A DNA stretch of 64,000 bases, taken from positions 232,665 to 296,664 of the forward strand of contig CAWCNV010000016.1 of the NCBI GenBank assembly GCA_963797015.1. Reading direction: 5' to 3'. Of this stretch, positions 33,679 through 42,055 are shown one piece after another. Every line of letters begins with the position of its first letter. The first letter of the stretch is position 1. The notes under the pieces were generated by a model that did not search any database, was not told the DNA's origin, and saw only the letters and a list, made by a program, of their open reading frames with translations. The translations under genes were made by a program, and so were the position numbers. Source of the stretch: JBBPZA01 sp963797015 (GTDB taxonomy: Bacteria > Actinomycetota > Thermoleophilia > Solirubrobacterales > Solirubrobacteraceae).

Positions 33679-34467
33679 CTACCCCGGCGTATGCCGCCGG
33701 CGCGCGCGCTCCGTGAGCCTCCACTCGGTCACGTCCGGCGGTGGCGGGCGCTCGTCCCGAGCGGCGTCGCCGAGGTAGCGGACCGGGAGCGGTTCTTCCA
33801 ACACCTCGCCGCGGTGCGGCTGCACCCAGACGGCGCCTGCGTGCGGGCGCGAGGAGACCACCTCGACGAGGCGGGGGCCCTCGAAGCGCAGGCCGGCGCC
33901 GTCGTCGACCCCGTAACCGCTCGGGATCGCGCGCTCGGCGACGAGTCGCCGGTAGACGGTCCGCCGGGCCGGCTCACCGTCGTGGTGGACGGAGTTGGAG
34001 CCGGGCAGCAGGCCCAGCCCGCGTGCCGGGGCCGGCTCGCCGGTCGACGTCGTGATGCCCCACTGAAACCAGCACATCGACCCCGCGCTCAGCCCGCACA
34101 GAGCGACGCCGCGCTCCCACGCCTCGCGCATGATCGCGTCGAGCCCGTGCGCTCGCCACACCGCGAGCATGTTGAGCATGCTGCCCCCGCCGACGTAGAC
34201 GATGTCCGCCTCGAGCAGGCGCTCGCGGACCGGCACCGGCGCGCGGCCGAGCCGGAAGAGCGAGACGTGGGTGGGCTCGCACTGGCGCTGGCCGAAGGCG
34301 GCGTAGAAGTCGGCCAGGTGGCGGTCGGGGTCGCCCGAGGCCGTGGGCAGGAAGCAGATCCGCGGCCGCAGCGCTGGGGCCAGCGTCAGCACGTACTCGT
34401 CGAGCAGCGGGTTGGCGGGCTCGGACGTGAACCCACCCCCGCCCATGGCGAAGATGGTGCTGGGCAC
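33679..34467 (-). CDS. Peptidase E (S51 family), copy 1
   Basis: A 262-residue protein from GTG 34467. MGGGGFTSEPANPLLDEYVL, YVGGGSMLNMLAVW and the nucleophile elbow LCGLSAGSMCWF (Ser-His-Glu type) define the S51 class I glutamine-amidotransferase-like fold. Peptidase E cleaves aspartyl dipeptides. It is ~50% similar by eye to the gene at 35.8-36.5 kb. Its SD (AGGAG, 34478-34474) overlaps the TAG stop of the IS110 transposase, so expression may now be coupled to the insertion. The C-terminal 25 residues are R/P-rich and less conserved. Confidence 0.85.
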   Translation of the reverse strand: MPSTIFAMGGGGFTSEPANPLLDEYVLTLAPALRPRICFLPTASGDPDRHLADFYAAFGQRQCEPTHVSLFRLGRAPVPVRERLLEADIVYVGGGSMLNMLAVWRAHGLDAIMREAWERGVALCGLSAGSMCWFQWGITTSTGEPAPARGLGLLPGSNSVHHDGEPARRTVYRRLVAERAIPSGYGVDDGAGLRFEGPRLVEVVSSRPHAGAVWVQPHRGEVLEEPLPVRYLGDAARDERPPPPDVTEWRLTERARRRHTPG

Positions 34468-34476
34468 CCGTTGCTC

Positions 34477-35538
34477 CTATGTCAAGGCCAGCTTGTTGGC
34501 TGGGGTTTGGGGGGTGGTGGTCATGGTTCTCCAGATGGTGCGGGCGAGGTGGCGTTTGAGGCAACGAAGGGCTTCGATGCGTGTCTTTCCCTGGGTCTGC
34601 TTGCGCGTGAGGTAGGCACGCGCCGGCGGGTGGATCCGGCCCTGGGTGACAGCGATACGGTGGATCGCGCAGTTGAGTTGGCGATTGCCGCCGCGGTGCA
34701 GTCTGAAGCGATCGCTGCGGCCCGAGCTGGCGGGGATCGGCGCGATGCCGGCGTGACGAGCAAAGCGCGCGTCGGTCGCGAAACGATCGGCGCCGGCGGT
34801 CTCCGCGACGATCTTGGCGGCGCTCAGCGCTCCGCAGCCGGGCAGCTTGAGCAGCTGCGGGGCGTGGGCTGCGACGAGCAGGCTGATCTCGCGCTCGAGC
34901 TCGGCGCAGCGGCGGGCGAGCTGACGCAGGCGGACGACCTGCTCGCGGCAGACCCGAACGCGGGCCGTCTGTTCTGAGCGCGCCAGGCGCCGCGCGAGCC
35001 GATCGAGCCACTTGGCGCGGTCAAGCCCGCCGGCCGGCACACCGTCCTGGCCCCAGAGGTCGTGCAGATGCCAACGCAGCCGGCCCTGCAGCGCGGTGCG
35101 CTCACGGACGAGGTCCTCGCGGTGGTCAAGCAGCAACTTGATCTCAAGCGCCCGCTCATCGAGCTCTGCGGCAGGCAGCGACCCGACGCCCTCGCGCAGG
35201 GCCGCACGGGCCACGGCCACTGCGTCGATCAGGTCAGACTTACCGGCCTGACGAGCGGACCGACGCTGACCGGCCATCAGCCTCGGCGCGACCCGGACGA
35301 CCCGCTCCCCGCGAGCGACGAGGAAGCGCTCCAGGCGACCGGAAACGTGCCGGCAATCCTCGATCGCCCACACCCGCTCTGACCCCAGCGCCCGGCCCCA
35401 GGCCAACAGCTCGGCGTGACCTGCACCCGACGCCCTAACCGTCTCGCTGCCTCCCAGCTCGCCCGTCGCGGCCTCAACCGCCGCCACGGTGTGCTGGCGC
35501 TTGTGTGGGTCCGCTCCGATCACGATCATCTGCTCCAT
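34477..35538 (-). CDS. IS110-family transposase (DEDD recombinase)
   Basis: A 353-residue protein started at ATG 35538. The N-terminal RuvC-like DEDD domain is seen in VIGADPHKRQHTVA (first Asp), WAIEDCRH (Glu) and KSDLIDAVAVARAAL (DxxD). The C-terminal transposase_20 domain is LLKLPGCGALSAAKIVAE, then ARHAGIAPIPASSG with the catalytic Ser, and HRGGNRQLNCAIHRIA. IS110 enzymes are serine-assisted DEDD recombinases guided by an element-encoded bridge RNA. The frame is intact, so the element could be active. Its final codon and TAG abut the flanking peptidase gene. Confidence 0.92.
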   Translation of the reverse strand: MEQMIVIGADPHKRQHTVAAVEAATGELGGSETVRASGAGHAELLAWGRALGSERVWAIEDCRHVSGRLERFLVARGERVVRVAPRLMAGQRRSARQAGKSDLIDAVAVARAALREGVGSLPAAELDERALEIKLLLDHREDLVRERTALQGRLRWHLHDLWGQDGVPAGGLDRAKWLDRLARRLARSEQTARVRVCREQVVRLRQLARRCAELEREISLLVAAHAPQLLKLPGCGALSAAKIVAETAGADRFATDARFARHAGIAPIPASSGRSDRFRLHRGGNRQLNCAIHRIAVTQGRIHPPARAYLTRKQTQGKTRIEALRCLKRHLARTIWRTMTTTPQTPANKLALT

Positions 35539-35790
35539 CCCTTCGTTGGATGCCACCGGCGATGTGGACCTCCGGCGGACACACCTCAGTTGGGGCGAAG
35601 CCACGCTCCTATCAAGTCACGCCGGGGACCCTCGGGCGGTGGCGGGCGACACAACGGGTGTCGGTCAGACCTACTGGTCGACAGCGAGCCTACGAGTCAG
35701 CCCGCCACCGACCCGAGAACCAACCCGGCCGGTCGGACGTCACCACCCGGAAGCCCGAGCGTGACACTGACCCGAGCCTAGTGTCAGTGG
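35539..35790 (-). ncRNA. Candidate bridge RNA region of the IS110 element
   Basis: About 250 bases of non-coding DNA lie upstream of the transposase start, the place where IS110-group elements encode their bridge RNA. Near its outer end is a compact inverted repeat, TGACACT (35762-35768) with AGTGTCA (35780-35786), overlapping CACTGAC (35765-35771) with GTCAGTG (35783-35789). The RNA's target and donor loops cannot be assigned without comparing copies. Confidence 0.35.
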
Positions 35791-35800
35791 TGGCCGGCCA

Positions 35801-36538
35801 TCAGGCCGCGGCGAGCGCGGGTGTCAGCGGTGCCCCCAGGTGCTCGGCTTCGATCGGCGCCTCGACGACGCGCCCTGCGCGCCGCTCGACGCGGAAGGCG
35901 CGGGCCGCGGGCCGGGAGGACACGATGCGCGCGAGCCGGTCGTCGACGAAGTGCAGCGCCGCACCGTCCTCCGACGCGTAGCCGGCCGGCATGCCTTCCT
36001 CGATGCGCCGGTGGTAGACGTCGCGCCGGGCCGGCTCGGAGTCGTAGTGCACGGTGTTGGAGTAGGGGAGGAAGCCCAGCCCGCGCACGACCGCCGGCGG
36101 GCCGTTGTAGGCGCTGACCGCCTCCGAGAACCAGCACAGCGAGCCGGCGCTTAGCCCGCACAGGATCACGCCGCGGTCCCAGGCCTCGCGCAGGATCACG
36201 TCGAGCCCGTGCGCCCGCCACACACCGAGCAGGCTGATCACGCAACCGCCGCCCACGTAGATCAGGTCCTGGCCGAGCAGGTGCGCGCGCACGTCGCGGA
36301 CCCCGCGCTCGCGCCGGAACAGCGAGATGTGCGTGGGGCGGCAGAACGCGGCGCCGAAGTGGCGGTAGAAGCGGACGATGTAGTGGTCGGCGTCGCCGCT
36401 GGCCGACGGCAGGAAGCAGACCTTGGGCCGCTTGCGCCCGGTGAGCTCGAGCACGTAGCGATCGAGCAGGGGGTTCCCTGCCTCCATCGAGAAGCCGCCG
36501 CCTCCCATCGCCACGATCTGACGCCCCTCGCGTCGCAC
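35801..36538 (-). CDS. Peptidase E (S51 family), copy 2
   Basis: A 245-residue paralog of the 33.7-kb gene, started at GTG 36538 because homology begins at IVAMGGGGFSMEAGNPLLDRY a few residues later. It has YVGGGCVISLLGVWRAHGLD and the nucleophile motif LCGLSAGSLCWF. The two copies were probably a tandem duplication in one operon before the IS110 insertion. Aspartyl dipeptidase or a related amidase-like activity is likely from the family. Confidence 0.85.
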   Translation of the reverse strand: MRREGRQIVAMGGGGFSMEAGNPLLDRYVLELTGRKRPKVCFLPSASGDADHYIVRFYRHFGAAFCRPTHISLFRRERGVRDVRAHLLGQDLIYVGGGCVISLLGVWRAHGLDVILREAWDRGVILCGLSAGSLCWFSEAVSAYNGPPAVVRGLGFLPYSNTVHYDSEPARRDVYHRRIEEGMPAGYASEDGAALHFVDDRLARIVSSRPAARAFRVERRAGRVVEAPIEAEHLGAPLTPALAAA

Positions 36539-36686
36539 GCGCGCAGGGTAAGCCGCATTTCTCGCACGTCCAGCGATTTCCTCGTCTGGGCCAGTCGCGC
36601 TGGACCGGCGGTCGGGGGAGGTGTGGGCCGGCCGGCCCGACTCCGGCACGGGCGCCCTCATGGCCGCCCGCTAGCCTCCTCGCGCG

Positions 36687-38324
36687 ATGAGCGCCCAGGC
36701 GCCCGGAGCCGCCAAGCCGGTCGACATCGCAACGCAGAGCCTGATGCGGCCCGCGGTCGTCATGGCCACGGGCACCGCGCTCTCGCGGCTGACCGGCCTC
36801 GGGCGCGTGGTGACTATGGCCCTCGCCCTCGGCGTCGCCGAGTCGCGGCTCGCGGACGCCTACAACCTCGCCAACACGCTGCCGCTTGTCCTGTACGAGC
36901 TCGTCCTGGGCGGCGTGCTGACGTCGGTCTTCATCCCGGTCCTGGTGCAGGAGCTGCGGACCAAGGAGCACAGGGAGGCATGGGAGTCCGTCTCCGCGCT
37001 CGTGACCGCGGCGGCGATCGCGCTGTGCGCGGTGACACTGCTCACGGTCGCCGTTGCCCCATGGGTCATCGACCTCTTCACCCAGCGCGTGCCCAGCAAC
37101 GCCGTCGGGCAACAGCGCGAGCTCGCCACCTTCTTCCTGCGCGTGTTCGCGCCCCAGATCGCGCTCTTCGGCCTCGCCGCCGTGGCCGGCGGTCTGCTCA
37201 ACGCCCACGGCCGCTTCGGACCGCCGACCTTCTCGCCGATCGTCAACAACCTCATCCTGATGGCGACCTTCGTCGTCTTCGCCGCGCTCACGACCGGCGT
37301 CACGAGCAGCGCGCAGGTCGAGAACGACACCGGGCTCAAGCTCCTGCTCGGCGCGGGCGCGACGGCCGCGGTGGCGGCCATGGCGGCCATCAACTGGGCC
37401 TATGTGCGCCGCCTTCCTGGCCGCGTGCGGGTACGGGTCGACTTCGGCCACCCCGCGGTCCGCAAGCTCGCGCGCCTGTCGGCGTGGACGGTCGTGTACG
37501 TGGCGACCAACACCGCGGGCTTCGCCGTCTCCTTCTACCTGGCCAGCGGCGTACAGGGGGGTCTGACCGCGTACGTGACCGCGTTCGCGTTCTTCCAGCT
37601 CCCGATCGGCATCGCGGCGACCTCGATCGTCACCGCGCTCGTGCCCAAGCTCGCCGCGCACCACGTGGACGACGACCCCGAGGCGTTCCGGCGACGGATC
37701 GCCGACGGCCTGCGCACGCTCGCGCTGCTGATGCTGCCCGCGACCGCGGGCTTCCTGGTCCTCGGCCGGCCGATGATCGAGACGCTGCTCCAGCACGGAA
37801 TCGTCGGCACCCAGAGCGTCGACCTGGTCGCCGCCGTGCTGCGCCTGTTCGCGGTCGGGCTGCTGCCCTTCGCGGCCTACCAGCTCCTGATGCGGGCCTT
37901 CTACACGCGCCAGGACGCGCGCACACCAGCGCTCAGCAACGTGATCGAGAACGGCGCGACGATCGCGCTCGACCTCGCCCTGTTCGGGGCGCTGAGCGTC
38001 AAGGGGCTCGCGCTCGCCCACTCGCTCGGCTACTTCGTGGGCTGCGCGGCGGCGGGCTGGATCCTCGTGCGCCGGGTCGGCCCGGTGATGGACCGGGCGT
38101 CGCTGCTCGAGATGGGCAAGGTGGCGGTCGCGTCCGCGGTGGCCGGTGCGGCGATGCTGGTGGTCGTCGCGGCCGTCGGCGGCCTCATCGGCCCGGGCGA
38201 TTGGCGCGCGTTCGTGCAGCTCGTCGCGGGCGCCGTGGTGGGTGCGGCCGCGTTCCTGGCCGCCGCGCGGGCGCTGCGCGTCCGCGACCTCGCGGTGCTG
38301 CGCCGGCTGGTGCCGGGGAGGTGA
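36687..38324 (+). CDS. murJ: Lipid II flippase MurJ
   Basis: A 545-residue polytopic membrane protein of the MVF/MurJ family: about 13-14 hydrophobic helices, with the N-terminal GTALSRLTGLGRVVTMALALG, LPLVLYELVLGGVLTSVFIPV and PQIALFGLAAVAGGLLNAHGRFGPPTFSPIVNN signatures. FFQLPIGIAATSIVTALVPKLA and AFYTRQDARTP are also typical. MurJ flips the peptidoglycan precursor across the membrane. It overlaps the following PLP-enzyme gene (GTGA). Divergent from peptidase E copy 2. Confidence 0.93.
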   Translation: MSAQAPGAAKPVDIATQSLMRPAVVMATGTALSRLTGLGRVVTMALALGVAESRLADAYNLANTLPLVLYELVLGGVLTSVFIPVLVQELRTKEHREAWESVSALVTAAAIALCAVTLLTVAVAPWVIDLFTQRVPSNAVGQQRELATFFLRVFAPQIALFGLAAVAGGLLNAHGRFGPPTFSPIVNNLILMATFVVFAALTTGVTSSAQVENDTGLKLLLGAGATAAVAAMAAINWAYVRRLPGRVRVRVDFGHPAVRKLARLSAWTVVYVATNTAGFAVSFYLASGVQGGLTAYVTAFAFFQLPIGIAATSIVTALVPKLAAHHVDDDPEAFRRRIADGLRTLALLMLPATAGFLVLGRPMIETLLQHGIVGTQSVDLVAAVLRLFAVGLLPFAAYQLLMRAFYTRQDARTPALSNVIENGATIALDLALFGALSVKGLALAHSLGYFVGCAAAGWILVRRVGPVMDRASLLEMGKVAVASAVAGAAMLVVVAAVGGLIGPGDWRAFVQLVAGAVVGAAAFLAAARALRVRDLAVLRRLVPGR

Positions 38325-39484
38325 GCGCGGCGCGGGCCGGGGCCGGCGCGCTGATCCCGGTCTATCCGCCGCTTGAGCTGGGTGGGCGGCGTGGCGTGGG
38401 CGGGCTGGGAGGGCGGTGCGCGGCGGGCGGGCCCGCATTTCCGTTCGACCGCCCCGGCCTGCGGCTCACCCACCTCGGTCGCGGCGCCGTGTGGCTCGCG
38501 CTGCGCGCGCTCGGGGTCGGGGAGGGGAGCCGGGTCGCGATGCCGGCCTATCACTGCGGCTCGGAGGTCGAGGCCGTGCGGCTCGCCGGCGCGCAGGTGC
38601 GCTTCTACCGCGTCGGCGCCGACCTGCGCGTCGACCGCGAGGACCTCGAGCGGGCCGCCGCGGAGAGCGACCTCGCCTACCTGATCTCGCACTTCGGCTT
38701 TCCGCTGCCCGAGCCCCCGCCCGGGCCGCCGGCGATCGAGGACGCGGCGCACGGGCTGTTCTCGCTCGACGGCTCCGGCCGCCCCCTGGGCGAGCACGGC
38801 GCGGCCGCGGTGTTCTGCCCGCGCAAGTCGCTGGGCGTGCCCGATGGAGGCGCGGTGCTGGTGGACGCGGCGCTTCCCGACGCCGGCCGCCCGCCGGCGA
38901 AGCGCATCGTCCGTTCGACCGCCGCGCTGCTGGCAGGCCGCGCGGCGATCTCGCGCGCGGGCCCGTTGCGGTCCGCGGCCACCGCCCTGATCGCCCGCAG
39001 CAGCCGCGGCGACGCCGCCGCGCGGGCCGGCAACGTCACCGAGACGGTCATAGGCGAGTGGGACCTCGAGGTCTCCGACATGGAGAACGCCGCCCGCCGC
39101 CCGGCGCGGCTGACCGAGCTCGTCGTGCGGTGCGCCGCCGCCGAGCGCGTGCGGGCGCGCCGGCGGGCTAACTACGAGCGCCTTCGCGACGAGCTCTCGG
39201 AGCACGTCCCCGAGGCCTACCGCGAGCTGCCCGAGGGCACGTGCCCGCTCTACCTGCCGGTCCGCAGCCCCGATCGCGCGGCGGCGATTCAGGTGCTGAT
39301 CGAGCGCGGGGTGCGCGCGCTCGAGATCTGGCCCGTGCCCCATCCGCTGCTCGACCGCGCCCGCTTCGCCGAGCTCGAGCCGGCTCGGCGCGAGCTGCTC
39401 GCGCTCCCGACCCACCACCTGCTCGAGCCCTGGCACATGGAGCGCGTGCTCGTCGCGGCCAAGGACGCGCTGGCCGCGCGTTAG
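38321..39484 (+). CDS. DegT/DnrJ/EryC1-like PLP-dependent enzyme
   Basis: A 387-residue protein from GTG 38321 overlapping the murJ stop. It follows the sugar-aminotransferase (DegT) fold: an RGAVWLALRALGVGEG entry, MPAYHCGSEVEAVRLAG, PAIEDAAHGLFSL with the PLP-binding Asp, and FCPRKSLGVPDGG with the Schiff-base Lys. The C-terminal small domain ends LALPTHHLLEPWHMERVL. It likely transfers an amino group to a nucleotide sugar or envelope precursor; coupling to murJ suggests a role in envelope assembly (inference). It converges with the arginase-like gene, overlapping by four bases. Confidence 0.82.
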   Translation: MSAARAGAGALIPVYPPLELGGRRGVGGLGGRCAAGGPAFPFDRPGLRLTHLGRGAVWLALRALGVGEGSRVAMPAYHCGSEVEAVRLAGAQVRFYRVGADLRVDREDLERAAAESDLAYLISHFGFPLPEPPPGPPAIEDAAHGLFSLDGSGRPLGEHGAAAVFCPRKSLGVPDGGAVLVDAALPDAGRPPAKRIVRSTAALLAGRAAISRAGPLRSAATALIARSSRGDAAARAGNVTETVIGEWDLEVSDMENAARRPARLTELVVRCAAAERVRARRRANYERLRDELSEHVPEAYRELPEGTCPLYLPVRSPDRAAAIQVLIERGVRALEIWPVPHPLLDRARFAELEPARRELLALPTHHLLEPWHMERVLVAAKDALAAR

Positions 39485-40383
39485 CTCGCGCGAGCGAGCG
39501 CGATCGCGAGCCGCTCGGCGAACGCGCGCACCGTCGAGCCGTCCGCCGCGCCGTGGTGCGGGTTGAGCTCGGTCACCGTGAGTCCGGCGAAGCGGCGGTC
39601 GGCGACCAGCACCTCGAGCGCGTCCATCGCCGCCGTGAAGGAGAGACCGTAGTTGCGGCCCGTGTTCTCCGACAGCGGGATGTCGACGAAGTCGATCACG
39701 TCGACGTCGAAGTGCACCAGGTGGCGCCCGGCGCCGGCGAGCTCGAGCGCCCGGGCCGCCGCCTCGGTCGGGGCGCGCGCGATCTCGCCGACGGTGAGCC
39801 CGCGAAGCGCCCTGCGCTCGATCACTCCGCGCTCGAACTCCGTCGAGTGCGCGGGGTCATGGCCGAGCAGCACCAGGCGCTCCTGTTCGAGCAGCGGCCG
39901 GCGCGGCCCGAGCGCGGCGAGCTCCTCGACGCTGCCCCGCTCGTCGAGCATGTGCGCGACCCCCATCCAGTCGAGCGCCCCGTCGGGCACCGAGTCGGGC
40001 ACGTTGAGGTCGGGGTGCAGGTCGAAGTAGATCAACGCGGGATCGAGGCCCGCGGCGGCCGCGCCCGCCACGGTCCCGACGCCGACGGTGCAGTCGCCAC
40101 CGAGCACGACCGGCTGCTCGCCGGCGTCGAGCGCCTCGCGCACGTGCGCACGGACCGCGGCGGCGCCGGCGGCCACGGCCGCCGCATTCTGGGCGCGGCG
40201 ATTCTCACGGTCGGGACGCCAGCGCGACCCAGGCGTGTCGCCCCGGTCGACGACGTCGCGCCCGGCGTCGCGCAGCCGCTCCGTCAGCCCGGCCGCGCGC
40301 AGCGCGCGCGGTCCATCCTCCTGGCCCGGCGCAAAGGCCCCGGCGCTCGTGGGCGCGCCGATCAGGGCGAGCCGCGGAGGCGT
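39481..40383 (-). CDS. Arginase/agmatinase-family protein with apparent ACG start
   Basis: Three hundred residues, a normal length for the ureohydrolase family. Motifs: LIGAPTSAGAFAPGQEDGP at the N-terminus, metal-binding GGDCTVG, DLHPDLN (DAHxDxN variant) and HFDVDVIDF (DxDxxD). The protein-like sequence begins directly after an in-frame TGA, and no ATG, GTG or TTG exists before conserved residues. ACG at 40383 stands exactly where an ATG would give MPPRLALIGAP, so a T-to-C change in the start codon (or an error) is likely. A start at the later GTG (40176) would lose ~70 conserved residues. The substrate (arginine, agmatine, formimidoylglutamate) is not resolved. Confidence 0.75.
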   Translation of the reverse strand, partial: TPPRLALIGAPTSAGAFAPGQEDGPRALRAAGLTERLRDAGRDVVDRGDTPGSRWRPDRENRRAQNAAAVAAGAAAVRAHVREALDAGEQPVVLGGDCTVGVGTVAGAAAAGLDPALIYFDLHPDLNVPDSVPDGALDWMGVAHMLDERGSVEELAALGPRRPLLEQERLVLLGHDPAHSTEFERGVIERRALRGLTVGEIARAPTEAAARALELAGAGRHLVHFDVDVIDFVDIPLSENTGRNYGLSFTAAMDALEVLVADRRFAGLTVTELNPHHGAADGSTVRAFAERLAIALARAS

Positions 40384-40386
40384 CCC

Positions 40387-41799
40387 TCAGCCCGCCGTGC
40401 CCGCCGCCGAGGCCGAGCCTGCGATCGCCCGGCGTGCGCCGTCGCCGAGTGGCCGCACGAGCACGACCGGCGTTCCTTCGTCCTCGTTGCCGGCCGGGTT
40501 GTCGGCCAGCACGCGCGTGAGCCAGGCCCGGTCGACGCCCTCGCTCGCGCCCACCACCCAGGCGCCGCTGAGGTGGTTGGCGTCGACCACCGCCACGCGG
40601 CAGCCGAGCAGGCGGGCGAGCCGTTCCGCCAGCCCCTCCGGGTCGCGGGGGCCGAAGAGGATGTGGTGATCGTGCGGCGGCATGCACGCCGCGACGTCGT
40701 CGATCATCGCCACCGGCGGGCCGGCCACGCGATAGAACCAGCCGCTGCGGCCCAGCGCCTTGCCCGCCGCGCCCGCCACCGCCGCGGCGAGCACCCGCGC
40801 GCGGCCGCACTCGAGGATCGCGCCCTCCATGCCCTCGGGGCTGTGCAGAGGGCCGATCTTGCCGACGAAGCGCGAGAGCAGTCGCGCCAGCGCGCGCGCT
40901 TCGACGAGCTCCAGGGGGACGATCTTCCCCTGTCCGGCCGCCGCCGCGCTCTCGGCCAGCACGAGCACGTCGCCCGGTTCCCGCAGCTCGGCCGTCGCCT
41001 CGTCGATCACCCGGTCAAGCCCGGTGCGCGCGGTGATGAACGGCGTGCGCACGGGGATCCGCCGGGCCCCGACCGCCTGCTCGGAGACGCGCGCGATGCG
41101 CGGCGGCGCGGCGGAGCCGACGTCGTCGAAGTGCTCGGCCAGCAGCTTGCGCAGCTCGTCGTTGCGGGGATAGATGGAGCTGCCGCGCCGCCAGATCTCG
41201 TGCGCAGCCTGGCGATCTGAGGCGTCGAGCTCGAGCCGCCCCGCGGTGACGTAGTCGGAGGCGTAGACGAGATAGTCCGGCGCGAGCTCGAGCAGCTCGG
41301 CGAACCAGCGCCGCGCTGCGCCGGTGTCGCCGCGCGCCAGCGCGAGGCGCGACAGGCGCTTGAGGGCGTGCCGGCGCAGCGGCGGGCCGCCGGCGGCCGC
41401 TTGCTCGAGCAGGCTCAGCGCCTCGTCCTCGCGCCCGGCCTCGACGAGTGCGTCGGCAAGCGAGAGCGCGTACCAGGGGACGGTGGGGTGTCGTGCGCGC
41501 GCCGCGCGCAGCACGTCGAGCGCCTCGTCGTGCGCCTCGCGGTTGAGCAGCACCGCGGCGAGCGCCGCCGAGGCGAAGCGGCCGTCGCTCGCGCCCCGCA
41601 GGGCGAGCCGGGCCGTCCGCTCGGCCTCGGGCTCGTCGCGGTCGAACGTCAGCGCGAGCCACGAGTAGAGAGACAGCGACTCGGGATCGCCGCGCTCACC
41701 CGCCGACACCTCGCGGGCCAGCCACCCGCGCGCCCGAGCGGGCGCGCGGAGCCACACGCGCCGTGCGCGCCAGCGCCGATATGTCGCAGCCGCCGTCAC
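40387..41799 (-). CDS. TPR protein fused to a coenzyme F420-0:glutamate ligase-like domain
   Basis: A 470-residue fusion. Residues ~30-235 contain TPR-like helical pairs (AALAAVLLNREAHDEALDVL, WYALSLADALVEAGREDEAL, LSRLALARGDTGAARRWF). Residues ~245-455 resemble the CofE/FbiB F420-0:gamma-glutamyl ligase fold: RTPFITARTGLDRVIDEA, DVLVLAESAAAAGQGKIVPL, GWFYRVAGPPVAMIDDVAA, VVDANHLSGAWVVGASEGV. The first residues are R/W-rich and basic. Whether it glutamylates F420 or another acid is unknown. The stop TGA is followed, in the same frame, by the arginase-like coding sequence. Confidence 0.7.
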   Translation of the reverse strand: MTAAATYRRWRARRVWLRAPARARGWLAREVSAGERGDPESLSLYSWLALTFDRDEPEAERTARLALRGASDGRFASAALAAVLLNREAHDEALDVLRAARARHPTVPWYALSLADALVEAGREDEALSLLEQAAAGGPPLRRHALKRLSRLALARGDTGAARRWFAELLELAPDYLVYASDYVTAGRLELDASDRQAAHEIWRRGSSIYPRNDELRKLLAEHFDDVGSAAPPRIARVSEQAVGARRIPVRTPFITARTGLDRVIDEATAELREPGDVLVLAESAAAAGQGKIVPLELVEARALARLLSRFVGKIGPLHSPEGMEGAILECGRARVLAAAVAGAAGKALGRSGWFYRVAGPPVAMIDDVAACMPPHDHHILFGPRDPEGLAERLARLLGCRVAVVDANHLSGAWVVGASEGVDRAWLTRVLADNPAGNEDEGTPVVLVRPLGDGARRAIAGSASAAGTAG

Positions 41800-41872
41800 T
41801 GCCCCGATCCGGCGACCACTCTAGATCACGGCCGAGGCGACGGCAGCTGGGACAATCACGCGATCGGGGACC

Positions 41873-42055
41873 ATGAGCGTCCATGACCTCGACAGGCTCG
41901 CCGCCGCGCTCGGGCGCCCGGCCTCGAGCCTGTCCGCCTTCGCGGATCTGAATCCAGATCACGGCGCTCGGCCACCGCGCCGAGCTGCGCCGGCGCGCGC
42001 TCACCCAGATCCGCTCACAGCGGCGCCCGGGCGAGGTTCGCGCCGGCATCCACGT
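41873..42055 (+). pseudogene. Small gene fragment with apparent frameshift
   Basis: ATG 41873 opens a protein-like start, HDLDRLAAALGRPASSLSAF and ADLNPD. At ~41960 the sensible reading changes frame to ITALGHRAELRRRALTQIRS and then runs without a natural stop into the antisense of the next gene. It looks like a truncated helical protein gene. No family is recognised. It fills the otherwise empty 41.8-42.05 kb gap between divergent and convergent neighbours. Confidence 0.3.

Larger units (their letters stand above)
34474..35790 (-). mobile_element. IS110-family insertion sequence between two peptidase E genes
   Basis: The element occupies the space between the stop of one peptidase E gene (35801) and the SD of its paralog (34478-34474). 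IS110 elements lack terminal inverted repeats and target duplications, so the exact ends are uncertain by tens of bases. The total of ~1.3 kb, with a long 5' non-coding end and a very short 3' end, is the usual IS110-group layout. Confidence 0.7.

Noticed and set aside
39241..41220. Plus-strand 659-codon frame opposite arginase and TPR genes
   Set aside because: R/A/G/H-rich shadow frame lacking motifs.
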